Shown: positions 52,973 to 61,824 of the stretch, piece by piece
Layout of the letters: each line of letters starts with the position of its first letter
Numbering within the stretch: the stretch's first letter is position 1
Origin: Lactobacillus taiwanensis DSM 21401
GTDB taxonomy: Bacteria > Bacillota > Bacilli > Lactobacillales > Lactobacillaceae
Assembly: GCF_001436695.1 (NCBI RefSeq)
Contig: NZ_AYZG01000001.1
Location: 124,001-188,000 of the forward strand
DNA: 64,000 bases
Direction of reading: 5' to 3'
Made by a program: the position numbers and the translations under genes
Notes under the pieces: model-generated
The model's database searches: none
What the model was told of the DNA's origin: nothing
Seen by the model: only the letters and a program-made list of their open reading frames with translations

Positions 52973-52977
52973 CTACG

Positions 52978-53006
52978 ATAATAAGGGAGAATAACATTTT
53001 AGTCAA
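52978..53006 (-). promoter_or_regulatory. tyrS promoter
   Basis: On the minus strand TTGACT (53006-53001), 17-nt spacer, TATTAT (52983-52978), just upstream of stem I of the T-box. Confidence 0.75.
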
Positions 53007-53009
53007 CTA

Positions 53010-55940
53010 TTATTTATAAAATCCTTTAATATCTAGGCTATATCCCTTACCAGCAGACATATCATATTGAATTAACTGATAGTCTTTAAGTAGTTCTTTT
53101 TGCTTCTTAGTCAACTTATTTTCAGAAACTTTCTTACCATTTTGGTCAACTAATTCAAAACCATCATCACCGCTATAGTTAATAGTTATTGCGGGTAACT
53201 CTTTATAGATGCGGGTAAGTAAGGCCTGGTATGCCGTGACTTTAGAATTAGTTTGATCTAGTGCCATCGGAATAAATGAACTAGTTGAAATATATTTATC
53301 AGGCTTAATCTTACTCTTTGCTCCATGTTCACGAGCATATTTATTTGAATAAATAAAGTAAGTCGTAGCATGAAGTTTTACAGGATATTTAGCTAATTGA
53401 GACTGATCAATTATCGCTGGGTAATGATCACCATAAAAGACAAGTGTAATTGGTTTATCAATCTCATCAATTTGCTTAATAAACTTCTTTACTGCTTTAT
53501 CAGTATATTCCACTCCTTTAGTATAAGAAGCAAAACTGTTCTTTGTATTTTCATCAGCAATCAAAGATCCACTCACATTATCCTGATACTCATTTGATGA
53601 ATAATAGTCGCCATATGGCATATGGTTCTGCATTGAGATTAGGTTAATAAATTGACCATCTTTTTGACTCTTAATCTGGCGTATTCCATTTTGATAAGCA
53701 GTTTCATCAGATAAGTATGGGTTAGAGCCAATAGTTTTTTGATCATAAATCTTATATTTAGATCCTAGGTAGGCAAATTTATTAAATCTAAACCGACGAT
53801 AATTATCAATTCGCCCATAAAACGTCCCATTAAATGGATGAAGAGCACTGCTATACTTAAAGTTCATTCCAATTGTTGGATAGAAATTATAACGAGAAGT
53901 TATTTGTGTATATGGCGTGACAGCAGTAGAAAAAGTGCCCATATTAAATCCAGTTAAAGATTCATATTCCATATTTCCTGTTCCACCACCATAGCCAGCA
54001 CTAAGCATATGGCCAGAAGTGGTTGTTGTCATGAGCTTACGGATATATTTCATAGGATCACGAACACTATTAGAAATTTTAACAGTTGGAAATTCCTTTG
54101 GATCTACAAAACTTTCACTAAGATTAAAAACAATTGTTTGATCACTTAATTTGTTTTTTCTTGTTTTATTAATAGTTGTTGCTTCACGCTTATACTTTTG
54201 AACGACTTGTTTAACTGCGCTTTCTGAATAATTAGCTGGTTTATCCATAATCGGCACTTTAATAAAGTCCAAGAAGGTCAGAATTGAGCCATTAGCTCCT
54301 GTACTATCCGGTGGATTTCTAAAGTTAGGATTATTATCAAATCCCTTAGAAATATAATAAATCGGTGAATTTTCATCATTAAACCATAACGGTGTAATCA
54401 AGATTAACAAGCTAATGATTGCCTTTATCCAGCTTATCTTTTTACGTTTAAGATTAATTGGATACTTTTTTTCTAAAAATATAATTACAACAATTAAAAG
54501 TGCGAATCCTACTAAAATATAGATCAGATTTTTAACTCCCATCATAGGAATTAAAGTTTTCCAATTAACAATTTCACTAACTTCAGTTGGGTAAATTGGC
54601 TCTTCTCTTAAATTCATCTTAATACCATTACCAATAGCAATTCCCAAACCAAGAATAGTTGGAATGCTTGCTGCTACCCAAAAACGAGTTGTAATTACAT
54701 AAAATATTTCAAAAATTGCCAATAGAAAAATGCTTGATAAAACAACTGTTCCTAATCTATTGGTAAAGATATAGACTAAAGTGACATTTAGATTACTCTT
54801 AAAGGTAAAGAAACCAATGATAGTTACAACCATGAAATAAGCAAAAAGACATATTATATGCAGATGTCTTTTAATAAAATTAATGCCTTCTTGTAAAAGA
54901 TTAAGACTATCTTTTAAATTTCTACCAATAAACTTATTTAAAAATCGTTGAACATGCTTATTTGAAAGAACAAAGTTATCAAAAACAAAATTAATAATGA
55001 AGCTTGCTACTAATAAAGCCAGGATCAATAAGATCGTAACTTTTTTACTAACAGGAGCTAAAACAAGTTGTAATTTTTCCTTCCACAAAGTCATTCCATA
55101 CGCAGTTGTTCCAAAAATGATTGCTGGAATCAAAATTGAAATAGTTTGATGTGAAATTTCCGACATCCATCTTCTAAAAAGTAATGCACCTGTAATTACA
55201 ATTACAAACAATAATGGAGATGAAGGACTCATAAGCATGCTTGTATTCCAGGCCATATTCATTTGCGTAAATAAAACTGCTTGTGGTGTTTGAACTGGCA
55301 TTAAAGCGATCGTTGCATAATAAATCACCGGAAGTAATATGACACTTAAAACAGTTAAGCCCAAGAGACATTTACTAATTTTCACTTTACTAATAAGCAT
55401 TCCCCAAGCAAAGGGTAAAACTAAGTATAAGCCAAAAATACTATAGCTAGTTAAAAGCGAGTTTCCAGCGCTTAAAGTAAAAATTAAAAGTGTAATGGTA
55501 GTTAATAACAACACATTCTGCTTAGCATTTAACTTTTCTTGCAATCTAAAGATAAAGGGCTGAAAGAAAAGTGAAATGATAATTCCACTAAATAAAGCCG
55601 ATGTACTTGTTAAAACTGGGAAAAAGATACCCCATAAATTCCAAGCAGAGAAAAACTGCGGTAAAGAAATAATAAAAACAAGATAGAAAATAATAAGAGT
55701 AATTACACCTTCCAGCCAGTTCTTAACTGCTTCCTTAAATGTGTATTCTTTATTACCATAGCTCATCCCATACCAAACCATCACAATAAGTTGAACTATG
55801 CTAATAACAATGCCAATCCGTGTCTTAGTAGAAACTTCAGTTGGATTATAGTTCCAGAATCCCAAAGTTTGAATTAGTACTCCCAGCAACAAACCAATGA
55901 GCAAAATCCACTGGATTGTTTTTCTTAACGCTGACTTCAT
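53010..55940 (-). CDS. Large LtaS-like membrane sulfatase/phosphoglycerol transferase family protein
   Basis: This 976-residue protein has about 13-15 membrane segments in its first 540 residues and an extracellular sulfatase-fold domain after that. Catalytic-domain motifs: FNLSESFVDPKEFP (metal-binding Glu), SAGYGGGTGNMEYESLTGF (Thr at the place of the catalytic Thr of LtaS), MQNHMPYGDYY (His) and LVFYGDHYPAI (Asp-His pair). Classical LtaS is about 650 residues with five helices, so this belongs to the larger relatives, which may modify teichoic acids or other envelope polymers. Substrate unknown. ATGA overlap with plsY upstream. Confidence 0.85.
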   Translation of the reverse strand: MKSALRKTIQWILLIGLLLGVLIQTLGFWNYNPTEVSTKTRIGIVISIVQLIVMVWYGMSYGNKEYTFKEAVKNWLEGVITLIIFYLVFIISLPQFFSAWNLWGIFFPVLTSTSALFSGIIISLFFQPFIFRLQEKLNAKQNVLLLTTITLLIFTLSAGNSLLTSYSIFGLYLVLPFAWGMLISKVKISKCLLGLTVLSVILLPVIYYATIALMPVQTPQAVLFTQMNMAWNTSMLMSPSSPLLFVIVITGALLFRRWMSEISHQTISILIPAIIFGTTAYGMTLWKEKLQLVLAPVSKKVTILLILALLVASFIINFVFDNFVLSNKHVQRFLNKFIGRNLKDSLNLLQEGINFIKRHLHIICLFAYFMVVTIIGFFTFKSNLNVTLVYIFTNRLGTVVLSSIFLLAIFEIFYVITTRFWVAASIPTILGLGIAIGNGIKMNLREEPIYPTEVSEIVNWKTLIPMMGVKNLIYILVGFALLIVVIIFLEKKYPINLKRKKISWIKAIISLLILITPLWFNDENSPIYYISKGFDNNPNFRNPPDSTGANGSILTFLDFIKVPIMDKPANYSESAVKQVVQKYKREATTINKTRKNKLSDQTIVFNLSESFVDPKEFPTVKISNSVRDPMKYIRKLMTTTTSGHMLSAGYGGGTGNMEYESLTGFNMGTFSTAVTPYTQITSRYNFYPTIGMNFKYSSALHPFNGTFYGRIDNYRRFRFNKFAYLGSKYKIYDQKTIGSNPYLSDETAYQNGIRQIKSQKDGQFINLISMQNHMPYGDYYSSNEYQDNVSGSLIADENTKNSFASYTKGVEYTDKAVKKFIKQIDEIDKPITLVFYGDHYPAIIDQSQLAKYPVKLHATTYFIYSNKYAREHGAKSKIKPDKYISTSSFIPMALDQTNSKVTAYQALLTRIYKELPAITINYSGDDGFELVDQNGKKVSENKLTKKQKELLKDYQLIQYDMSAGKGYSLDIKGFYK

Positions 55941-56557
55941 TTGTATATCCCTAACTTTTTCTTGATTGTTACTAATACATCTACGCGTTTTCCATGGCCA
56001 GTGAAGAAATCAACAATATCTTTTCGGAATTGGAAGATCATAATTAATGTAGCAATTAAAAATATTAGTCCTTGTCTCCAACCAAAATTAACCCAAGCAA
56101 AAATACTGAATCCAAGCATATATACTAATGGTGGAATTGTAAGATTCTTCATAATGATGACTAAAAACAAGCCAATTAATAGTGCAATTAGTCCTGCTCT
56201 CCAATCAAAGAACACAATCCATAAAGCAGTTACAGCTACTCCCTTTCCACCTTTAAAGTGATTCCAAAATGGAAAAGAATGGCCTAAAACCACCCCTAAA
56301 CCGGCAAAAGATAAATCCAAGCGATTACCATGATAAATAAAATAAACAATTAATAAAGCTACTAAAGTCTTTGCTAAGTCTCCAATACAAGTTAAAATGC
56401 CCCATTTTTTACCAAAGACTGCTCCCACATTGGCAGTTCCAGGATTTCCTGAGCCATATTTTGTTGGATCTTTATGTAAAAATATTTTTGTAACAATCAT
56501 AGCAAAAAGGATATTTCCGAGGAAATATCCTATTACTAGTGAAATTAATTCATTCAT
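55937..56557 (-). CDS. plsY: PlsY-type acyl-phosphate:glycerol-3-phosphate acyltransferase
   Basis: PlsY makes lysophosphatidic acid at the membrane. The 206-residue protein has five or so helices and the family motifs YGSGNPGTANVGAVFGK (motif 1, usually ending GATNTFR), LGHSFPFWNHFKGGKGVAVT (motif 2) and the C-terminal QFRKDIVDFFTG. Motif 1 is atypical (PGTANVGAVF), so it may be a specialised paralogue. ATG at 56557 shares a base with the LCP stop and its own stop overlaps the sulfatase start, so the three genes are coupled. Confidence 0.85.
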   Translation of the reverse strand: MNELISLVIGYFLGNILFAMIVTKIFLHKDPTKYGSGNPGTANVGAVFGKKWGILTCIGDLAKTLVALLIVYFIYHGNRLDLSFAGLGVVLGHSFPFWNHFKGGKGVAVTALWIVFFDWRAGLIALLIGLFLVIIMKNLTIPPLVYMLGFSIFAWVNFGWRQGLIFLIATLIMIFQFRKDIVDFFTGHGKRVDVLVTIKKKLGIYK

Positions 56558-57666
56558 TAATAAGCACGATCTCCGTTCCATAATTCATCTGTGTAAGGAT
56601 CATATATGTAGTATACCTGATTAGAACTACCAGTAGTCCAATCAAATTGAGAATTCATTGAATTTTGATAAGTTTCATTATTATCAATATCCATTGAATC
56701 TAAGCCAAGATCATTTCGTACAATATTGGAAACTCTTTGCAACTCACGATCAGACATAACCTGATATGAAGCGTCCCCAATCATGGCTCCTACACCATGC
56801 ATGTAATCACTAGACATATTCTTTGCTGAACTACGGTAGTTCTTTCCAATTTTAACTAATGAATTAAAGGTTAAATTAGTTCTTAAACTAGTAGAAAGAG
56901 AACTTAAAATTGAATTTAAATTCTTTAGAGTATTAACTGACATTGCATGATCTAAAACAGACATGATAACTTCACGCTGACGCAACTGTCTACCATAATC
57001 TCCTCGAGGATCATCATAACGCATTCTCGAGTAAGCCAATGCTTGACTACCATTTAAATGGACTGTTTTTCCTTTAGTAAAAGTATAGCCATCGTAAGTA
57101 AAAGTTAATGGCGGAGTAACTGTAACGCCACCTACACCATCAACAATCTTTCTCATTCCGCCCATATTCATTGAAATATAATATTTAATCGGCACATTAA
57201 GAACTTTACTGGTAGTATTCATCGCCATCTTCGCACCACCAATATTATAAGCGGCATTAATTTTATGAACACTAAAGTTTTCAGTTCCAATCATACGTGC
57301 CATTGTATCACGCGGAATAGACATTAAAGATAATTTCTTCTTGGCTGGATTAACAGTCATTAAGATCATCGTATCAGAATTACCACGAACTTCTTTTCTG
57401 CCAAAGGCTCCTGTATCAGTTCCTAATAAGAGAATGTTGAATGGCTCTTTACCAGAAAAGCTATCTTGTTTTACAGCTGTTTTGGGATCATAAGTTTTAT
57501 CAAACGCATTTTTAGCCTTAAGATATACTGAACCTGCGTAAACTCCAAATCCTAAAACTATCACTAAAATAACTGTAACAATGATATAGATTGGCTTTTT
57601 CTTATTATGTTTTTCCTTGTTCATCTCAACTCTTGAGAGAACCGGTTCTTTGGGCTTTTTATCCAT
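56557..57666 (-). CDS. LytR-CpsA-Psr (LCP) family cell wall polymer ligase
   Basis: This 369-residue membrane-anchored protein has a short cytoplasmic N-terminus, one helix (PIYIIVTVILVIVLGFGVYA) and the LCP domain: FNILLLGTDTGAFGRKEVRG, SDTMILMTVNPAKKKLSLMS, IPRDTMARM, INAAYNIGGAK, and YSRMRYDDPRGDYGRQLRQR. LCP enzymes attach teichoic acids or polysaccharides to peptidoglycan. ATG at 57666 is chosen over an upstream start. Its genomic partners (PlsY, LtaS-like) point to anchoring of a glycerol-phosphate polymer, which is inference. Confidence 0.92.
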   Translation of the reverse strand: MDKKPKEPVLSRVEMNKEKHNKKKPIYIIVTVILVIVLGFGVYAGSVYLKAKNAFDKTYDPKTAVKQDSFSGKEPFNILLLGTDTGAFGRKEVRGNSDTMILMTVNPAKKKLSLMSIPRDTMARMIGTENFSVHKINAAYNIGGAKMAMNTTSKVLNVPIKYYISMNMGGMRKIVDGVGGVTVTPPLTFTYDGYTFTKGKTVHLNGSQALAYSRMRYDDPRGDYGRQLRQREVIMSVLDHAMSVNTLKNLNSILSSLSTSLRTNLTFNSLVKIGKNYRSSAKNMSSDYMHGVGAMIGDASYQVMSDRELQRVSNIVRNDLGLDSMDIDNNETYQNSMNSQFDWTTGSSNQVYYIYDPYTDELWNGDRAY

Positions 57667-57756
57667 AATATTCTTTCTCAAACTTTCTTAAAACAAGGAT
57701 ATTATAGCAAAATTACACTCTTAAAAGTCTATTATGCCAAATCTTAACTAATTAGT

Positions 57757-57791
57757 AAAAAAGAGGAAAACTTAAATTGCTTTCCTCTTTA
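57757..57791 (-). terminator. Terminator of the aldose epimerase gene
   Basis: AAAGAGGAAA and TTTCCTCTTT form a 10-bp stem with T-run on the minus strand. Confidence 0.8.
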
Positions 57792-57795
57792 ATAT

Positions 57796-58677
57796 TTATT
57801 CTAAAGTAATTGTAGTTGAGAAGTGAGAACTTTCATTTGGTGCTAAGAGATTATTCCCCTCTTTTTTCATCCAATCTGTCAATTCATCACTCTTGATATC
57901 AGGTAAACCAGCAAACGGCCCCATGCATAAAAACTTAGCTTCTGGATCAGTCATGGTCCATAGCGCTATATATGGAAAATCTTCCAACGTTAAAGAAATT
58001 TTATGTTCTGATTTTGTACTACTTAACTCAACACCAGTTAAACCTGGATTATTAATAATGATCAAACCGTTATCAAATTCCGCATACGATAGTGGCAAAG
58101 TTCCCTTTTGTGGATTAGGTACTGGAATAACCTTCCCATTTCTAAATGGAATTGGATCAATTTGAAATTGAGTTAATTCTGTCACTTCTGGACTTAAAGT
58201 TAACTCATAGTCTGAAAATTCCAATTCATCTCCAGCTATTGGCACATTAAAGCCTGGGTGAAAACCAAGTCCAAATGGCATCGTTTCTTCTGAATTATTT
58301 TTAACTAAAAATTCTATCTTTAATTGATTAGCTTCTAACGTATAGGTAACCATTAAACTAAAATGAAATGGATAAACAGCTAGAGTCTCTTCATTTTCAG
58401 TTAAAGTCAGACTTACTCGATCGTCTCCCTTGTCAACTACTGTCCATGGATAATCACGAGCAAAGCCATGTTGCTTCATTTCATATATTTTCCCATTTAA
58501 AATATACTTATTGTCATTTGATTTTCCGATTGCCGGAAAAAGAATTGGAGCATGTCTTTCCCATTCGCTCCCATTCCAAATATAGTCGGCATTAGTAGTC
58601 TTATCAACTACATGAGTAAGTTGAGCACCGATCTCATTAATTTCAACCTTTAACTGGTTGTTTTCAATTGCTAGCAT
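57796..58677 (-). CDS. Aldose 1-epimerase, LacX/GalM-like
   Basis: This 293-residue cytoplasmic protein has the galactose mutarotase fold. Motifs: IGAQLTHVVDKTTNADYIW near the N-terminus, KQHGFARDYPWTV with a candidate catalytic His, FGLGFHPGFNVP with the second His, and FPYIALWTM. It resembles LacX proteins. The substrate could be glucose or galactose released by the sugar pathways here. A promoter with a weak cre-like box lies upstream; AGGAGGACA precedes the start. Confidence 0.85.
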   Translation of the reverse strand: MLAIENNQLKVEINEIGAQLTHVVDKTTNADYIWNGSEWERHAPILFPAIGKSNDNKYILNGKIYEMKQHGFARDYPWTVVDKGDDRVSLTLTENEETLAVYPFHFSLMVTYTLEANQLKIEFLVKNNSEETMPFGLGFHPGFNVPIAGDELEFSDYELTLSPEVTELTQFQIDPIPFRNGKVIPVPNPQKGTLPLSYAEFDNGLIIINNPGLTGVELSSTKSEHKISLTLEDFPYIALWTMTDPEAKFLCMGPFAGLPDIKSDELTDWMKKEGNNLLAPNESSHFSTTITLE

Positions 58678-58716
58678 CCATTGTCCTCCTAAACAATTTC
58701 GACCAATCCCATTTTG

Positions 58717-58760
58717 AAAATATCACGCCATACTCAATATGTCAACTGTAAGCGATAATA
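58717..58760 (-). promoter_or_regulatory. Promoter of the epimerase gene with cre-like box
   Basis: On the minus strand TTGACA (58745-58740), 17-nt spacer, TATTTT (58722-58717). TATTATCGCTTACA (58760-58747), two mismatches from the cre consensus, lies immediately upstream of -35. The rest of the 58678-58961 gap is AT-rich and holds a direct repeat and a terminator, but no gene. Confidence 0.55.
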
Positions 58761-58856
58761 TATAGTTTATTATTGAATTTATTATTTCTTTATTTGTTAT
58801 ATAACTTGAGAAATTCTTTATAGCACACGATTATATTTAACTTGACTTTTAATTTG

Positions 58857-58886
58857 GTTCTAATACAATTAAAAGTGTTCTAATAC
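58857..58886. repeat. Direct repeat GTTCTAATAC, 20-bp period
   Basis: GTTCTAATAC occurs at 58857-58866 and 58877-58886, exactly two helical turns apart. Such spacing fits a dimeric regulator, but no regulator gene is adjacent. Confidence 0.45.
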
Positions 58887-58919
58887 TAAAAATGATTTAA
58901 GAATTAGGACAAGTTGATA

Positions 58920-58958
58920 CAAAAAAAGGGCATCCCAGACGTGGGATGCCTTTTTTAT
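58920..58958. terminator. Bidirectional terminator after the GRP transporter gene
   Basis: GGCATCCC and GGGATGCC form an 8-bp GC-rich stem flanked by A- and T-runs. Confidence 0.85.
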
Positions 58959-58961
58959 TCC

Positions 58962-59825
58962 TTAGAATAATGTAGTTAACATTGCACCGCCAATAATTAA
59001 AATTAGGCCTGCAATGGTAAAAATCAAGCCGTTGCGAGTTTTCTTTTCGTGTAAGAAAATCAAGCCACCTAAAGTAGAAATCACTACACAAAGTTGTGAA
59101 ATAACGAAAGCCATGTTAACTCCGTTATCTTGAACAGAAAGAATATAAGCTAGTGCAGCAATTGCATAAAGAATACCTGCTCCACCACTTTGAACTGTAG
59201 ATTTTTCTTTCCAAACATGTAAATTCTTAGTAACTAATGTATAAATAAATACGGCTACTAACATACCAAGGGTTTGACCAAAGAAGATTGAAATACTGCT
59301 TCCATGTAAAGCCTTTGGAATAGAGCTTGAAGTAATGTATCCAAGCGAAGTAAGTACAAGCAAAATAATAGTACTTACTTGGTTAGACTTGTTTCCTTCG
59401 CTTGTTCCGCGATCAGTCAATGAAGTCAAAACAACCCCAACGATCAAAACAAGAATTCCAATAAAACCATATAGCTTAGCTTGTGGACTGCTCCATTCAC
59501 CAAAAGCGAGCACGCCGACAAGAGGCACACCAATTAACTGCAAACCAGTTGAAATTGGCATAGTTTCAGAAACACCAATTCTTTCATAAGAAATATATTG
59601 ACCAACTTGACCAATTACCCAGCAAGCGCCTCCTAATGCAGAAAGCAGAAATAGTGACCAACTCATTGCTGGATGCATAATTGCCATTACAATTGCTCCA
59701 AAAATAAATGAAGCTGCAACAGTACCGACAATCTGATTATAAACTGTACTATTCTTCACACTAGCAATAACTAGAGGCATAAGTCCCCAGCCAATTGCTG
59801 GTAAAAACAAATAAACATATTTCAT
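58962..59825 (-). CDS. GRP-family sugar transporter (glucose/ribose uptake type)
   Basis: This 287-residue protein has ten predicted membrane helices in two repeated halves, typical of the GlcU/RbsU (GRP) family. Motifs: YLFLPAIGWGLMPLVIASVK, ALGGACWVIGQVGQYISYE, STGLQLIGVPLVGVLAFGEW, and the C-terminal SQLCVVISTLGGLIFLHEKK. These proteins import sugars driven by proton motive force. The sugar is not evident; a separate gene with its own terminator. Confidence 0.88.
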   Translation of the reverse strand: MKYVYLFLPAIGWGLMPLVIASVKNSTVYNQIVGTVAASFIFGAIVMAIMHPAMSWSLFLLSALGGACWVIGQVGQYISYERIGVSETMPISTGLQLIGVPLVGVLAFGEWSSPQAKLYGFIGILVLIVGVVLTSLTDRGTSEGNKSNQVSTIILLVLTSLGYITSSSIPKALHGSSISIFFGQTLGMLVAVFIYTLVTKNLHVWKEKSTVQSGGAGILYAIAALAYILSVQDNGVNMAFVISQLCVVISTLGGLIFLHEKKTRNGLIFTIAGLILIIGGAMLTTLF

Positions 59826-59896
59826 AATTTTGTATCTCTCCTAAACTTTTAAACAATTAATTCTATCAAGGATCGATACAATCTGACAAGAGCTAA

Positions 59897-60610
59897 TTAT
59901 GAAATCCTTTTCTTTATCATTAAAATCCGATTACTTCGCCAAACTAAAATTAACAGAATAACCTCACCAATTAAAGGTAGAAAAATAATATTCAAAGACG
60001 TTGCACTAGCAAAGACCATATGGAGGACAATTGCTACTAAAACCATAATCCATGAAGTCCATCTTCTAAACCATGGCTGCCAAATACTACCGGCTAAAAC
60101 AAGATAATATACACACAGTAAAAAGCCTAAAACCAATAGCCAAGTCTGTCCTTGCACGGTAAAGATCTCTGCTCCCATCAAAGCAGCAAAGCCACTAATA
60201 TAGGCTAAATATGCTAAAACAAGCATCATTACTAATCTGATAATCAATAGTTCCCTATCTTTATATTTCATTACCAGATTATTTTTAAAAATCACCATTC
60301 CAATCCAAGTTAAAAGTAGTAAAGCAAGAACTAGACCAATAGTAAATTTCATTGCCATTTGATTAGTCATCAAAAAGATAATAATTAAAATCAATCCTAA
60401 TTCATAATAGAAATTCAAAGCAAAAATACTACTTTTCAACTCCATTGGTAACCAAAGTAAGACTACAGCAATAATAAAAAAGATGGCACATCTTCCCTTA
60501 AGTCCTTGATCAACAGCTGCATAATTAGGCAGATAGACCAAAAGTGCATCTAAAATTCCTAAAATGGATAAAGCAATTTTTATCCATGTATTTTGACTAA
60601 TTTTTTTCAT
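59897..60610 (-). CDS. Unknown polytopic membrane protein
   Basis: I do not recognise this family. The 237-residue protein is almost entirely hydrophobic with seven or eight predicted helices, short loops and a basic C-terminal tail (RSNRILMIKKRIS). AAGGGAGAAGTTAT precedes the ATG. It is divergent from the broken MFS gene and 71 nt upstream of the GRP transporter gene on the same strand. Confidence 0.65.
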   Translation of the reverse strand: MKKISQNTWIKIALSILGILDALLVYLPNYAAVDQGLKGRCAIFFIIAVVLLWLPMELKSSIFALNFYYELGLILIIIFLMTNQMAMKFTIGLVLALLLLTWIGMVIFKNNLVMKYKDRELLIIRLVMMLVLAYLAYISGFAALMGAEIFTVQGQTWLLVLGFLLCVYYLVLAGSIWQPWFRRWTSWIMVLVAIVLHMVFASATSLNIIFLPLIGEVILLILVWRSNRILMIKKRIS

Positions 60611-60759
60611 ATAACTTCTCCCTTGTTCAAATTATCCCACTTTTCTATTTTTGAATCTTCAAAAAATTACTTACGAGAAAAAATTTTTTCTGTTAGTATG
60701 ATCAACGATGCAATTTTTCACTATTTACTTAAGGAAGAATATTTTTTTGAAGAAATACA

Positions 60760-61751
60760 TTAAACATTGCTCTACCACAATTAATGACCGCTTTTCGTGT
60801 AGGTACAGGTACTATTCAGTGGCTAGTTACTGGTTATATGTTAATTATCTTGAAACTGGATTTTTTGAATGTTTGTTCCATTCCTAGTAGTTGCACTTAT
60901 TTTTGCTTTTACTTCATTAAAAAATACTACCAAGATTACTAGACCACACATTGACTACCTTTCAATTATTGAATCAGCTATAGGTTTTGCCAGTTTAGTT
61001 GCTAGTGTTAGTCTTGCTTCTGACCTCGATTTAACTTCACCACTTGTTATTGGGCTATTTGTTTTGGCTATTGTCGTACTTGTATTTTATTGTTCATCGT
61101 CAACTTAATTTGAAAAATCCAGTTTTAAATCTAAAAATCTTTTCAATTACTCAATTTAGAACTGGCGCACTTTTGGTAATGGTCGACTTTGAGATCATTT
61201 TATCTACGATGTATCTATTACCACAATTTATTCAAAAAGGTCTTTCATTCGCAGTAGCCTTAACAGGAATTATTATGCTTCCTGGTGGACTTATTAATGC
61301 AATCACTTCTACTTTAGCTGGTAGGATTTATGATAGTCAAGGTGCTAAAAGACTAGCAGTTCTAAGTTTTATCATTGCTTTTATTGGGGCTTTAATGTTA
61401 GCCTTAGCTACTCCATCTACTCCCGTTTGGTACATTATTTTGTCTCAAATTATTCTAATGATTGGTTGTCCTTTAGCAATGTCACCATCCCAAACTTACG
61501 TTTTGAATGCTATTCAAGGTCCAGCTTCTGCCGACAGCTCAACTATCATGAACACTTTGCAACAAATCGTTGGTGCCGTTGCAACTGCGATTGCAACTAT
61601 TTTATTAGCCATGGGTCAAGGAATGAGTAAAGGGGGGGTGAGAGCTGTGCGTTTTACTAACGGTGCTTACTACGGCTTCTACTTTACTTTAATCTTAATC
61701 GTTATCGGCTTTTTATTAAGTCTTACAATTAAAGCAGACGGAAACAATTAA
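60760..61751 (+). pseudogene. Broken DHA2-family (EmrB/QacA-type) multidrug efflux transporter
   Basis: Three fragments of one MFS protein are recognisable. At 60760-60850 the frame reads LNIALPQLMTAFRVGTGT and IQWLVTGYML (helices 1-2). After a deletion of roughly 110 codons it resumes at 60869 in another frame with VPFLVVALIFAFTSLKN and TRPHIDYLSIIESAIGFASL. A frameshift near 61095-61108 then moves to the frame carrying MVDFEIILSTMYLLPQFIQ to the end at 61751. The first helix start is also missing. Not functional as a 14-helix pump. Confidence 0.88.
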
Positions 61752-61776
61752 TCCTCATTTAAAAATTTTAGCCATA

Positions 61777-61818
61777 TAAAAATACCGAGATTCGTAATTG
61801 AATCTCGGTATTTTTTGA
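61777..61818. terminator. Bidirectional terminator between MFS pseudogene and gtrB
   Basis: AAATACCGAGATT and AATCTCGGTATTT form a 13-bp stem with an 8-nt loop, A- and T-runs on the two sides. Confidence 0.9.
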
Positions 61819-61824
61819 TCTATT

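Noticed and set aside
61044-61751. A 235-codon frame that could be called a separate small MFS transporter
   Set aside because: It starts in the middle of a DHA2 transporter and continues the frame fragments upstream; it is part of the pseudogene.
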